Shown here in pieces: positions 12,679 through 26,343 of a DNA stretch of 64,000 bases. The translations under genes and the position numbers were made by a program. The notes under the pieces are model-generated. The model was given only the letters and a program-made list of their open reading frames with translations. It ran no database searches and was not told where the DNA came from. Source of the DNA: Cephalopachus bancanus (lineage: Eukaryota > Chordata > Mammalia > Primates > Tarsiidae). Position 1 is the first letter of the stretch. Each line of letters starts with the position of its first letter. Location of the stretch: contig JAPVLO010000073.1 in the NCBI GenBank assembly GCA_027257055.1, forward strand, positions 1,302,001-1,366,000, written 5' to 3'.

Positions 12679-13916
12679 AGCAAAAAAACTGAGACTATCC
12701 AAGGACTGTGAAATAGCTACAGAAAGTGTCATGTATGTGGAATGGGAATACCAGAAGGAAAAGAATGAATGAAAAAAAAGAAATAGAAGAAATATTTGAA
12801 ATAATAATAATGGAGAATTTCCCTCAAATTAGTATCAGATACCATATTACATATCCAAGAAGCTCAGAAAAACCAGTAGAATAATGCCAAAAAAAAAACT
12901 ACACCTAGGCATATCATAGTCAAACTGCAGAAAATCGAAAATAAAGAAACAAATCTTGAAGGAACATCATACCTATTGAAACGTCATACCTATTAAAAAG
13001 AATTATATCTAACTTCTCAAAAACCATGTAAGCTGTAAGAGAGCAAAGTGAAATATTTAAAGTGTTGAAAGAAAAAACCCACCAACCTAGAATTCTGTAC
13101 CCTGTGAAATTATCCTTCAAACATGAAGGAGAAATAAAGTGATTATCAGACAAATAAAAATTGAAGAAATCTGTTGTCATTAGACCTGCCTGGCAAGAAA
13201 TGTTAAAAGAAATTCTTCAGAGAAAAAGAAAATGATATACATCAGAAACTCAGATCTACATAAAGAAGGGAAGAGTACCAGAGAATGAATAAATGAAGGC
13301 AAAACCAGAATTTCTAGATTTCTTATTCTTGATTTCATAGAACAGTTTGTTCAAAATAATAATTGCAACAATATATTCAATCATACATATGATATATATA
13401 CACAATATACGAATATATAATTATTATATATTATATGTATTATACATGCATATTAACATATGGATATATATAATAGATATGAATAAGTGAAATAAGTAAT
13501 AGAAACAATACAAAGGATAGGAAGAGAAGGGAGGAAGAAGGAACACTTAGTTATTATAAGGTACTTGCACTGTCCATGAAATGGTATAGTATTATTTGAA
13601 AATGAGCTTAGATTCGTTGTAAACGTATATTGCAAACTCTAGGGCACCCACTAAAAAAAGGTTTAAAAAGAAAAATTGCTATGCTAAGAAAGGAGAGAAA
13701 TGGAATCAAATAAAATATTCAATTAAAACCACAATGGAAAGAAACAGAATGAAAATAGAAATGAAGAACAAGGGCAACAAATATGGCTGACATTAATCTA
13801 ATTATATCAGTAATTACTTAGATGTCAATAGTTTGAATACACCAACAAACTATATTAGCAGTAAAGGGATGAAGAAAGTCAGACCATATTAATATTAACT
13901 AAAATACAATTAGAGC

Positions 13917-14048
13917 CTTTTCTTTATTTTTGTAAGAAAGCAGGATTTATTGAGTGGACAGAAGAGCTCTCACAGTGGGAGGGAACATGAGGGGGTTGCC
14001 CAAGTCTTTTCTTGATATTACTTTCAGAGACAGCAGACTTCAGAGCAA
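13917..14048 (-). mobile_element. ERV1-type LTR 3' end with A-rich tail (inverted)
   Basis: On the minus strand it reads into GAGCTCTTCTGTCCACTCAA then TAAATCCTGCTTTCTTAC and an A-rich end. This wording resembles the R region and polyadenylation signal of gammaretrovirus-like LTRs. Ancient L1 sequence lies on both sides. It is related to the fragment at 14241-14354 but opposite in orientation. Confidence 0.68.
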
Positions 14049-14240
14049 GAAAAGCTACCAGAAATAAAGAGGGGCATTACACAAGGATAAAACAGTCATT
14101 TCTCTGAAAGACATACCAGTCCTTGATGTGTGTGTGCCTAGTGACAAAGCATCAAAAGGCATGAAACAAAACCTTGTAAAATTGTAAGGAAAAACAGAAA
14201 AATCCACTATTATAGTTGGAAATTTTAATGATTCTCTATA

Positions 14241-14354
14241 AAGAATGAATATACATGGGACAACCTCTTTGGATCCCCTCCTACTGTGGTAACTTCTCTG
14301 TCCTCTCAATAAATCCTGCTTTCTAAAACAAAAAAAGAACAATAACAAAAAAAC
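14241..14354 (+). mobile_element. ERV1-type LTR 3' end with A-rich tail
   Basis: Contains CAACCTCTTTGGATCCCCTC and TCTCAATAAATCCTGCTTTC followed by an A-rich stretch. It is the same LTR family as 13917-14048. Ancient L1 ORF2 sequence continues on both sides. The A-rich end directly after the polyadenylation signal suggests a retroposed transcript end. Confidence 0.68.
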
Positions 14355-16749
14355 AATGGACATATCCAGTAGGCAGAAAATCAGTAAAGACATAGTTGAA
14401 GTCAATAGCACCATCAATTAACTGAATATATTTGATGTCCATAGACTACTTCATTCAACAACAGCAGAAAACACATTCTTCTCAAGCTCACATGGAACAT
14501 TTGCTAAGAAAGACCACATTCTGGGTCATAAAACACACCTTAAATTATTTTGTAAAAGTAGAAATCATACAATGTATGCTCTCAGACCACAAAGAAATTA
14601 AACTAGAAATCAATAACAGAAAAATAGCTGAGAAATTTTTTTAAAACTGGTGATCAAAAACACACTTTTATTAAATAACATGGGTCAAAAGGGAAATATC
14701 AAGAGAAGTTTTTAAATATTTTGAACTAAGTAGACATGAACAATACAACATAAGAATTTGTGGAATGCAGCAAAAGCTGTGCTTAGAGGGAAATTTATAG
14801 CATTCAAGTCATATCTTAGAAAAGAAAAAGTACCTAAAATCAATCACATAAGCTTCCATCTTTGAAAATTGGGGAATGAAGAACAAATTAGGCCAAGAGT
14901 AAGCAGAAAAAGAGAAATCATAAATTGAAAACAGAGAACCAATAGAGAAAGTCAGCAAATTCTAAAGCTAGTTCAACAAAAACATCAATATAATAGATGT
15001 CTCCAGCCTGGCTAACAAAGGAAACAAAAAGAGGTGACCCAAGTTACTAATACCAATACTGAAAAGAGGGCCATAACTGTAGATTCTGTAGACATTAAAA
15101 TGATGATAAAGGAATACTATGAATAATTCTATGTCCACAAAGAACCAAGATGAAATAGACCAATTCCTTGAATAACACAATCAGCCAAAACTCAGACAAG
15201 AAAAAATAGGTAATCTGAATAGGCTAATATTTAGTAAAAAAATTTAATTAATAATTAATGGCCTTTAAAAACAGAAGGTACCAGGCCCAAATGGGTTCAT
15301 TGGTGAATTCCATAAGCTATTTGAAGTATAAATTTTACCCATTTTCTGCAATTTATTCTAGAAGACAGAAGTAGAGGAAATACTTCCTAACTTATCCTAC
15401 AAGACCAGCATTATGTTAAACTATAAGCAGACAAAAATGTCACAAGAAAACTACAGGCCAATATTTCTTATGAATACAGATGCATACATCCTCAACAAAA
15501 TGTTAGCAAATTGAATCCAATAATGTATAAAAATAATTACATACAAAAACCAAGTGGGACTTATCACAGGCATGCAAGGTTGATTCAGCATTTAAAAATC
15601 AGTTAATGTAATCCAATAGGCAAAGAAGAAAATCCAAATGATCATATCAATTCATACAGAAAAACATTTGACAAAATCCAACATCTATCCCTAATAAAAA
15701 TTCTCAGCAAACTAGGAATAGTGAGGGAATTCTTCAATTAAAAAAAATCTATGAAAATCCTACAACTAACATCATACTTACTGATAGAAAACTTGAATTT
15801 TCCCAATAAGATCAGAAATAAGGCAAAGATATCCCCTCACCACTATATTTAACAACATATTGGAAGTCTTAGCTAATACAATGACAAGAAAAGGAGATAA
15901 AAGGTATACAGATTAGAAAGGAAGAAAAAAACTGTCTATGTTTACAGATGACATGATCATCTATGTAGAAAATACAAAGAATTTACAAAAAAATTCTTGA
16001 AGTTAATAAGCAATTATGACAAGGTAGCAGGATATAAAGTTAATATGCAAAGAGCAATTACTTTCCTATACAAAACAATGAAAAAATGTACAATATCATT
16101 TACATGAGCACCCAACAAATAAAATGCTTAGGTACAAAATATAACAAAACATATACAAGATCTGCATGAGAGAAAACTACAAAACTCTGATGGAAAAAAT
16201 CAAAGAACAAAATAAATAAAGATTCATATCATGGATAGGAAGATTCAATAGTGGCAAGATGTCAGTTCTTCCCAACCTGCGCTATAGAGTCAAGGCAACC
16301 ACAATCAAAATCTAGCAAATTACTTTGTGGATACTGGCAAACCAGTTCTTAAATACATAAAGAGAGGCAAAAGATCCAGAATAGCCAACACAATGCTGAA
16401 GAACAAAAAGGCAAATGACTGGTACTAGACAAATTTCATAACATTGGTTTGTAGTTGACTTAAAAGAATGGGGCAATACGATACCTTCAGTTTCCCAACT
16501 CTGTGCTCACAGGTTCTCTTTTAACTTCACTTACCTCCTTCCCTCCTATCTTAGAGAAAATATCTTCCTCCTCAGTGCAGAGGCAAATGCCTCCACGTTG
16601 CATTTGATATGACTATTTCCTCAGCCCAGTGCTCTTGTTTTCTGCTTCCTAGCACCAACACTAGTGTTCTACATAGTTTTTTACTTCAGTATCCATTCTG
16701 TAACCCTTTGCAGTTGATCTACCATCACTCCTCTACACCTAATAGTTTT

Positions 16750-16920
16750 CTTAAACAGGGTCTCTCATGCTTGGGCAGGCAGGCATCAGCACCATCTGGA
16801 AGCTGTACTGTAATTCAGAATACTGTTCACACCCCCAGAGTATTTTATTCTTTTTTGGGCCCAAGAATGTATATTTCTCATAAATTCTTAAGCGATGCAG
16901 ATGATGCTGTTACAGGGACT
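16750..16920. repeat. MER5-like (hAT-Charlie) remnant
   Basis: Contains GGCATCAGCACCATCTGGAA and GATGCAGATGATGCTG, which correspond to the abundant ancient MER5 elements. Divergent. Confidence 0.55.
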
Positions 16921-16949
16921 ACATTTTTGTGCCTGAAGATGACCAAAGA

Positions 16950-17600
16950 TCACTAAAAAATGAAACTATTTTCTCTGTACTACATACAACACTTCTGACA
17001 TCAGTTAGTTTTTGACACCAAACAATGCTGACTCTAACAGGAGTTAGCATAGACTCCATAGGATAAGGGCTTGTTCCCACAAGACAGCTGCCCCACACAC
17101 TACAAATGCCAATGGTGCGCCCAGATTGTCGCCTGTGCTTCTGATGATTGCCCATCTGTAAATGCACGTTCCCATGAACCCCTTCTCAGGTTTGATAATT
17201 TGCTAGAATGGCTTACAGAACTCAGAATAAGTTTACTTACTAGCTTACCAGTGTATTATAAATGGGTATCACTCAGGAACAGTCAGATGGGATAGATGCC
17301 TAGGGAAAGGTATGTTGGAAGGGGAATAGAGCTTCTGTACTTTCTCTGGCACTCAGCCTTCTGATACCTCCATGTGTTCACCAGCCTGAAAGCTTTCCAA
17401 ACCCTTCAGTTAGGGTTTATAGGGAGGCTTCATTAATAGTCATGATTAATTACATCACTGGCCATGGTTGATTGAACACAATCTCCAGCCCCTCACCCCT
17501 CCCTGGAGGTCAAAAGTGAAGCCGAAAGTTCCAACCCAATCCTCTGGCAACCAGCTCTTCCTTATCCCAGTCCTAACAGACTTTTCAAAAACTACCCTAT
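16950..17600. repeat. Ancient LTR-like block, family uncertain
   Basis: Blocks such as GTATTATAAATGGGTATCAC, GGGTTTATAGGGAGGCTTCA and AACCAGCTCTTCCTTATCCC read like a known ancient mammalian LTR (MER21-type as far as I can recall). The family name is not certain. No open frame is meaningful here. Confidence 0.5.
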
Positions 17601-17929
17601 TAATATAAACTGGAGTATGGTTGGTAGAGTCTCATTATGAATAATAAAGAATGCTACTTCACTTTTATTGCACTTTTATTGCTCTTATTTATCTGCTATT
17701 TCAGGAACTGGGGGCAAAAAAGCAAATATTATAACAAAAGATGTCTCTGTAGCTCTTATCACTTTGGAAAGTTCAAGAGTTTTAGGAGACTCCTTGCCAG
17801 GAAACATGATGAAGATCAAATATATATTTATTATATCCCAATATCATAACCACTTAGCAAAATCTATTAGGATTATCTGAGTCTTCAACTTTATTTCTTT
17901 GGCTTTCAAGATTCACAAGCATCTTGCTT

Positions 17930-18200
17930 CAATCTTGTCTCCCATTACTTCCTTTGGGCATCCCCCAAACTGAGAACCAGTCGCTGTTTTCTGTAATACT
18001 CCCTGTCTCATGTGATGCTCTCTGCCTGCAGCATCCTTCCTCACCCACCTTTACTTGTTCAAATACACAGCTCAGGTCTCAGTCTCATTCAAAATGCTAC
18101 TTCCTGTATAAAACCTTCCCTGAATAGCCCAGTCCTGTCAGCTGATATCTGCTTCCTCCTCTGAACTCCCATAGTGTTTTATGTAACTACCTCTTATTCA
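17930..18200 (+). repeat. L2 3'-region remnant
   Basis: Contains CAGCTCAGGTCTCAGTCTCA and ACCTTCCCTGAATAGCCCAG, typical of the decayed L2 3' region (the 'aagccttccctga' block). Confidence 0.6.
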
Positions 18201-18504
18201 AGAGGTCTGAAGGTTATACATTTAGAAGGAGGGCTCTTTCAAGAATAAAGCTTATAAAATTATAAATAAAAAATTAGATACAGGGATTTGAAAGTTGACT
18301 CAGGCAATGAAGTTCTTTGAAACTTAAGCTTTGTTATCTCCACAATAAGTCGGCTTCAGGTTTCATTGGCTCTCACATTTCCTCTGTTAGATTATCACCT
18401 CTTGCTACAGACAGACATTCTCCCTCTTTCTTTCTCTGTCTCCCCCTCCCCTCCAGGTCTTCTGCTCTTCCAACTTCTTCTTTTGAGAGGAATAATGGCA
18501 TCTG

Positions 18505-18712
18505 ATGAAAAAGTACTTTGAAGTCAGACAGATCTGGGCTTAAGAGCCCTGCTTCCTCACTCATTTCGTAATTGAGCCTCAGTTGCCTCCATTGTGCAAA
18601 ATAAGGGTAATAATATCTACCATTGGGGTTATAATGAGATCAAATGTGATAGCAAATAAAAGTCTTTAACAGTGCTTAAGATATGATAAGCTTTCAATAA
18701 ACATTAGATTCT
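18505..18712 (+). repeat. MIR
   Basis: Ancient tRNA-derived SINE in plus orientation: GTCAGACAGATCTGGGCTTA, GCCTCAGTTGCCTCCATTGT, and the 3' end AACAGTGCTTAAGATATGAT with CAATAAACATTAG. Confidence 0.8.
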
Positions 18713-18719
18713 CTTTGGT

Positions 18720-19110
18720 TGTGTTATAGGAGCTATGGTTTTGACCTAAGCTCCTAAACTAAGCCCCAACAGATCAGGTTGAAAAAAAAAAATGGGGTCA
18801 CCCAGTTCACAAGCCAAAACTGAGTTATCTGACATTCTAAAAAATGAAGAGCGAGAGAGACAACAACCTTATTTTCCAAGCAGGATATTTTCACTCTTCA
18901 TTGGGTAAGATAATAAAGCTCCCTATGTTTTAATTCTTTGACATGAAGTAACCTGATGCTGACCATCAGTTATTTTTCTATTGTTCTGTCTCCTTGTCCC
19001 CACCTAACAAGGAAGTAACTTTGAAATGGCCAATCCACTTTTTCTTCTTTGTTTCTGCTTGCTTAGTCTTTTTTCTTTCTTTCTTTCTTTGTCTATAAAG
19101 CCAACTTCTT
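18720..19110 (+). repeat. Possible LTR remnant
   Basis: GCTCCTAAACTAAGCCCCAA, GAAATGGCCAATCCACTTTT and CTATAAAGCCAACTTCTTCT resemble the promoter half of an ancient LTR. A CTTT-repeat tract lies at 19070-19090. Tentative. Confidence 0.35.
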
Positions 19111-19151
19111 CTGCTGGACTAATTGAAACACTTATTGTATCTTATGAAAAA

Positions 19152-20610
19152 CATGTTCTTTTTGGCACATTTGAGTGCCTTGTAGATCCTAGATTTTATG
19201 GCCTTTGCCAGATGTACAGTTGGCAAATACTTTTTTCCATTCTATGGGCTGTCTCCTTGCTCTCTTGATGGTTTCTTTTGCTTTGCAGAAGCCTGTGAGT
19301 TTGATGAAGTCCCACTTGTCTACCTTATTCCTTATGGTATGGGCACTTAGGGTTTTGATCAGGAATTGGTTGCCAGTTCCCATTACCATAAGGGTGTCTC
19401 CCGCATTTTCTAAGATTCCTATAGTTTGAGGCTTTATGTTTAGGTCTTTGATCCATTTAGAATTAATTTTTGTGTATGGTGATAGGTAGGGATCCTGTTT
19501 CAATCTTCTGCATGTGATCAGTCAGTTTTCCCAGCACCATTTACTGAAGAGGTTCTCCTCTCCCCAGTGACTATTGGTGGAGGCTTTGTCAAAGATGAGT
19601 TGGTTGAGAAATTGAGGGTTTGCTTCTGGAATCTCTATCCTGTTCCATTGGTCTATATGCCTGTTCTTATACCAATGCTAGACTGTTTTGATTACTGTAG
19701 GCTTATAGTAAAGTTTGAAGTCTGGAAGTGTGATACCTCCTGCTTGTTTCTTTTGCTAAGGATTGTGTTGGCTATTCGTGGTCATTTATGTTTCCACATG
19801 AATTTCTGTACTGTCGTTTCCAGATCTGAGAATGATGTTGGTAATTTAATGGGTATTGCATTAAAAAGTGCCCAGCCTTACTAATCATCAGAGAAATGTA
19901 AATCAAAACCACACTGAGATACCACCTAACCCCATTAAGAATGGTCATAATTAATAAAACAAACAACAGATGCTGGCGAGGATGCAGAGAAAAAGGAATG
20001 CTTCCACAGGGCTGGTGGGAATGCAAATTAGTGCAACCTCTTGGGAAGACAATGTGACAATTTCTGAAAGAACTAGAAATTGACCTTCCATATGACCCAG
20101 CAATTCCCCTATTGGGAATATACCCAGAGGAACTCAAATCATTCTACAAAAATGGTACCTGCACACTCATGTTTGTTGCAACTCTATTCACAATAGCAAA
20201 AACATGGAACCAACCATGCTGCCCATTGAAGCTAGACTGGGTAAAAAAATGTGGTACATATATACAATGGAATATGATGCTGTCATAAAGAAGGATAAAC
20301 ATATGGACTTCACAGCAACTTGGACAGATTTAGAGACTATCATACTCAGTGATCTATCACAGAAACAAAGAATATAGAGTACCGTATGTTCTCACTCATA
20401 CGTGGGCCTTGAACAGTTATCATAATACTATAAGAAAAGGATTAACAGTAGTGGGAAACTGCCAAGGGATGGGGGTGGGATTGGCAGTTGAAGAAAACTG
20501 CCAGGGGAGGGAGGAGCACACCTCATCAACAAGGGTACCTGCATAATGAACATTTGTATATCTAACCCTGAAATGTACCCCACATCTTTAAAATAAAAAA
20601 TACATATCTA
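19152..20610 (+). mobile_element. L1 with 5' inversion (twin-primed)
   Basis: From 19152 to about 19866 the sequence is L1 ORF2 in minus orientation (for example CTCTTGATGGTTTCTTTTGC). From about 19867 it is the ORF2 end and 3' UTR in plus orientation, ending in CACATCTTTAAAATAAAAAA. The switch is abrupt, and about 100 bp of L1 is missing at the junction. A perfect but low-complexity 9-bp repeat TATGAAAAA is seen at 19143-19151 and 20611-20619. Frames are broken. Confidence 0.9.
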
Positions 20611-22566
20611 TATGAAAAAAAGAAAATACACGTTGCCCAATTCTAGAATAGAAAATAAAGCCAATAGAGATTTTTAAGTCACATTTGCTGTAATTTTGTC
20701 TTTTGACATATGGCAAAAATCCACAGCCATATATGAGTACTTTTCAATTTCCTCAAAGTACCTAGAGAGTAACTTTCAATGAATAGCTACTGAACATACA
20801 TGGCTTATTGGGTATATCTAGATTCAGAGAAAATAAAATGCCTGAGCAAATTACTTCTTTCTCACTTGGCTGCATCTCTGATTACTACTGTCATATCAAG
20901 GAAATTTCTTGTACTAATAAGGACTCTACAAATTCTATCACTCTTCCTGAATTTAACTTAATGGGCAAATGAGCATAAGCAAAGCAAAGTGGTAGGAAGA
21001 TGTCAGAAGGAGAGAAAGTCAATTTACTAAGGCTGTGTAACCTGGATTATACCAACTTATTCTTGCCATTGTTTATAACGATGATGGCACTTTGGGCATC
21101 CATGTTGGTGACCCCAGGAAAACACACTCTCAACTACCTATGGTATTCGCTGATGTGTAATGCAAAATAGAACAATTAATTGTGCCTTTTTTCAATGCAA
21201 GGGAGGAGCCAAAGCAAATCATTATTTTTACACAGTTCCAAGGCACAGCTAACACCTCTCCTAGTTCACTAATGAAGCAAAAATGCCAAAAATTTCAAAA
21301 GTTTCATCAGGGCTCTAATATATCCCAAATACCCATAAACATCACCATTCAAATACTAGGGACAAATTCAATCTAAAATGAGAAATCTCCATTTATTTCC
21401 ATTTAAAACCTTTCCCACGGGAAATAAAACACATCCCATTCTTAATGAACAGAAATATAATAGTTACTTTTAGTGGTATGTAAATGTATTTCTCCTAACT
21501 ATAATAAAAATTCTAACAAAAAGATAAGTAAAAATATCCAGTGTTCCATTCTAAGTCATTTAGCAAGGTACAAAGGGGCTTTTCACTCATCCTAACTTTT
21601 TTTTTAAACACAACTTTGCGCAATGCAGCAAATGTTTATTGAATATTCTGAAACCCATGGGAAAAATCAAAATCAAATATTCTGAAGCCCATGGGCAAAA
21701 CAGTTTGTTCTTATGTCAGGGTTAGTGACAGGGACCTAACATCTTTCCTGACTGTACCTCTCTCTTTTTATATATTATTATATATTTACTTATTATTTCA
21801 TATATATTAAATATTATATATTTTTTCAATTAACCACAAAGTGAAAAAGTTTTGAAATTTGGTTTTCATAAAAACTGACTCCCTTTTTAAATTTTATCTC
21901 AATCAAAAAATAAAACCTATAAAAATATACAATATTCTTGTCTAGATTTATAGATAGTTGGAGTAAGGGACTCGACAATAAAATAAACTATGTTTACAGA
22001 GCATGAAGTATAGGGATAATGACCATCCCTTTCTTCAAGAATCAATTACGAAAATCAGTATATACTGAGTTCCTTCTATGTGGTCAGTCCAGATCTGAGA
22101 TCCAAAAGAAGTACTTCAAAATAATTTACAATTATTTTTCATAAATATAGACATAGTAAATAATTTGGAAAAGATATAATCTCTATCTCAATGAAAACCT
22201 CAAAGAAACAAAACAAACTGAAAAAAGCTAAGAAATAAAGGTAACACTTGTTTGATAGAGTGTAAATCAGATACACTTTAAGAAGCATTAGATGAAATTA
22301 GGAATAAGAAAAATCTAAAATATATTATAATTTTGGTTTATTTAATGGCTTCTCTAGTTAGTTACCTAGCAACTAATTAAATATACTGAAAGTACAAACA
22401 CATTTAAAATAAACTTATTATGTAAATTCAGGACATACAAATTAAATTTTACATGAAAATAATGACTTCATATAACTTGAAATACGTATATTCAATATTG
22501 GTCCTAATCTACAATAACAGTATCAAATGGATTCTACTAACACACTGCTTTAAGCTACTGGGATCA

Positions 22567-22962
<396 letters not shown>

Positions 22963-23602
22963 TCACTACTCGTCATTTGGATGTCAGGCTTTTCAATGAA
23001 CTAACAGGAAACAATTTAATATAATTAAAAGCTTAACCAAGGAGAATTAACCTGGACTTATATAAATGGGCTCTGTATAGTCCTGTTTATTTTGTGATCA
23101 CTTAATTCTCAATTATGCAAGTCACATATAAATAGCCAAACTATTCTCAAAGGAATAGGTGATGTCAAAGGAAAAAAATATTTCTACTATGAGCAGAATT
23201 GCACAATGCTGTACAACCGGTATATGATAATAAAAAATACCACACCTCAAAACCACTACTGAAGATTCTTGCCTTTCTTTCAAACTACCTTAATAACTAA
23301 CTATAATTCCATGTGTCAACCAAGTGCTAAGTGAACTCTGGATGTTTAGTCAATTTTAAATAACTTCACCATAAAGTCATTTACATAGATCTGTAGTTAA
23401 ATAATTACATTTTAATCTAAATTACTTAGATATCATTTTCTAGTGCTAAGCAAAATGTGACTGTATATAAGGATTATATTTGAAATTAAATATGTATCTG
23501 CTTTATAAATCTATTCATGTAACATTTTAAAAAGTATATCTTTAATTTACACAGAAGTAAAAGAGTTCAACTATTTTTTAAAGGTGTTTACTTAAATTCT
23601 TT

Positions 23603-23874
23603 TTGAGTTGGAGTCTCAGTCCGTCACCCAGGCTGGGATGCAGTGGCACACTCATGGCCACCCCAGCATCAACCTTCTGGGCTCCAGTGATCCTTCCGCC
23701 TCAGCCTTCCAAGTAGCTGAAACTAGGTGCATGCTACCATGCCCAGCTGATTTTTGATTTATTGTAGAGATGAGGTCTCACCAAGTTGCCCAGGCTGGTC
23801 TCAAACTCGCAGATTCTGGCAATCCACTCACCTTGGCCTCCCAAAGTGCTAGGATTACAAGCTGAGCCACCAAA
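23603..23874 (-). repeat. Alu dimer
   Basis: Minus-oriented element from TTGAGTTGGAGTCTCAGTCC to GCTGAGCCACC. Flanked by the perfect 11-bp target duplication TTAAATTCTTT at 23592-23602 and 23875-23885. Confidence 0.94.
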
Positions 23875-26343
23875 TTAAATTCTTTAACAAAAACATTTAT
23901 CTGAATGAATATATTTTATTGGGATATGGAATATGCTTTTTAAAACAGCATGGCATGACATAGGTACCCAATAAATATCTGAATAATTAATACATGAATA
24001 AAAGAATGAATATATATGAATAAGTAAAAACAAATAAATAAGAAGAACAAAATTGGAGACCTTTTATTCACTGATCTACTATTTTAGCAGCAGTGGAATT
24101 TAGTATACAATTTTTTTTTTTTTGGTCTGATGACTTGTGTTTGAGCACTGCAAATTACATTCTCCAGATTCGTGAGGCTCACCACTTATAGTGAATTCAA
24201 AGCTTCTAATGTCAAGTGTGACAAATGGAAAGTACCTATCAAAGTTAGAAAATTAAACTTTCCAACTCATCATCTTTCATATAGTCTAGCTCAAAGTGAC
24301 CCAGGACAGGTTATTTCAGTTACTCACAGCATGGTTGAATATCCCTGACCAAGAACATGTTGTTTCATCTTAACAGTGGGCACTCATCCACAGCATATGA
24401 GCAGACATTCATTCAATTCAATGGGTTAGAACATTTTCTGACAGGAAGAAAAAGTGGCTCGTGTAGACACCTGCATGATGGTCAGTTGTGTAGCCACTGA
24501 AATACTATTACTGAATAGATGATGTGGCCAGATAATATTATGAATCACTAACCAATTCCTTGTATGTGAAGTTTTCCAGCTTGGACATTTCCCTCCCCGC
24601 CTCTGGGAGGAAACACTACCTCAGAACCAGAGCAGAAAAAAATCGAATCTGGTTGGTCTTTTAAGTTTCAAATTTTGACTTTTGAAACACAAGTCAGATA
24701 TTAAGAATTTGAAAATTCTGAACTATATGAATATTGGCCTTAAGCCTGAAAAGCAAAGTCTGAAGGACTCAATGTTTTTGCAAAAATGGTAGCCATAGAC
24801 AAACTCACGATGTATGAGAAGCAGTCACTCTCTGACTGAAGATAGGTTGCCTATAAATGGGGGTAACAAGAAGGTCCTCCAAGAAGGAATTCTGCCTTGC
24901 AACCCAACCTTGGTTCTATCCTCAAGTAGATTTGGGAATTTTAGAACATAGGAGGCCTGTGCCTTAATTCCACAGGGAGAAGTTTCCAGTGCCAGGCATG
25001 ATACGGAAGTAGTAGAGTGGACGTGGTTGCTTGGCATGTCTAGACATTTATGACTTGATGTAGCTTCAGATTTCCCTGCATTTCCAAAGTGGTGCTGAGG
25101 GGAAGCCAAATAATTTTAATCTTTTGACTCCTCAGCAGCATGGAAGAAGCTGAGAGAAAGCTCAGCAAGGTAGAGTTCACAGTGAGGACAATAAGGACCA
25201 AGACTTCATCTGCCAGAACCATATGCCTTTAGGTTAGAGAGCATGGACAAGGGAAAATACAGGGCCAGATACTGCCTCATCCCCAATATCTTGGCATTCT
25301 GTAGATTCCACTCAGAAGCCAGAAAATTCTCCGAATTCACTAATAGTATTTCTTTTATTCAGTGGAATGCATGTTCAGATAGAAAATAAATTCAAGTACA
25401 GCAAAAGTAAAGTCATATTTCTTGTTCACAAGTGTTTTACACTTGACTCATAGGTGTTACCAAAAATGGACTCAGGTTTTATGACACCTAAAGCTTAATG
25501 TGGGAGATTCTTCCTAGGAAAAAGAATCCAAATTATGCATATAAAATTAAATATAGGGCCTTCACAGGGGTTCACGAAAGCGAGAAGACCTGAAGCTTAT
25601 GTCTCATGAACTTTGTGTGAAACCCATTCTGGCTATTTCAGTAACCGTATTCAAAGCATTCCTTGTTGTATTCAAACAATGAACTGTTCAAAGCATTCCT
25701 CCCCATCTTGTGCTTAGCACCATGCAGTCATTTAATAAATCTTTGTTAATAATGAGTGAATTCATTATACTACCTCCTGGGCAGAATGTAGTGTCTGTGC
25801 AGTAAGAACAACAGTGCTGTGAGTACATTACCTCAATGTAGTCCAGGTTGCAATTTTACCCCTCAGCTATTCAGCCTTAAAATATACACTGCTATTTGGA
25901 TTGAGACGGAAGTTACAACCTACCAAACTATTTTTAGTCTTGTCTATTTGTTTTCATTGAGCTTTTTAACCTCACGTAATCCCTTCTCTCGTTTAGAGCC
26001 TACTAAACATTTTCACGTGATATATAAAAACTACTGTGCCACTGTCTCGCAACCTAGATTGTGCTGGACGGAATTCAGATTTGGCAATTATCAAAGTGAC
26101 TGTGGATTGGCAAACTTCTTAACCTCAGGCTGCTGCTTCCTGTGAACAGAAAAGAGTTGCCGGAAGAGGAATGAGGGGACAGCTCTGTCTAAAGCAGCAA
26201 GTCTACTTCACCAGCAGAAAAGTTTCATTGTAATCATCACTATCTTCAGCTTCTTAGAATTTGATAAGTAAAAGATGAAGCTGAAAGAGACCATGGTACT
26301 GACATACTGAACTTATTCTTCATTTGTAGAGAAGGGAACTTTA

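Larger units (their letters stand above)
11540..16450 (+). mobile_element. Ancient L1, nearly full length, decayed
   Basis: Sense-oriented old L1. The 5' UTR (for example GAGACAGACAAGCATTTGCA at 11660) runs to about 12290. ORF1-like sequence follows (12.3-13.3 kb; AGAATGCCTTTGATGGACTC) and then ORF2-like sequence (about 14.06-16.45 kb), including the endonuclease and reverse transcriptase regions (CACCAGGCCCAAATGGGTTC-type wording at 15.28 kb). Frames are heavily interrupted. Similarity stops near 16450, before the usual 3' UTR and tail, so the 3' end is lost. Two LTR-derived inserts and an AT microsatellite interrupt it. Confidence 0.88.

Noticed and set aside
12508..12711. 67-codon frame ending in alternating Tyr-Ile
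   Set aside because: The Tyr-Ile run is a translated (AT)n microsatellite inside an ancient L1 ORF1.
14055..14417. Minus-strand frame of 120 codons
   Set aside because: It is antisense to decayed L1 ORF2 and the LTR tails. It has no family match.
24740..25300. Open frames of 60-94 codons on the minus strand
   Set aside because: No recognisable domain or repeat family. They overlap in different frames and are not linked to CFTR splice sites.
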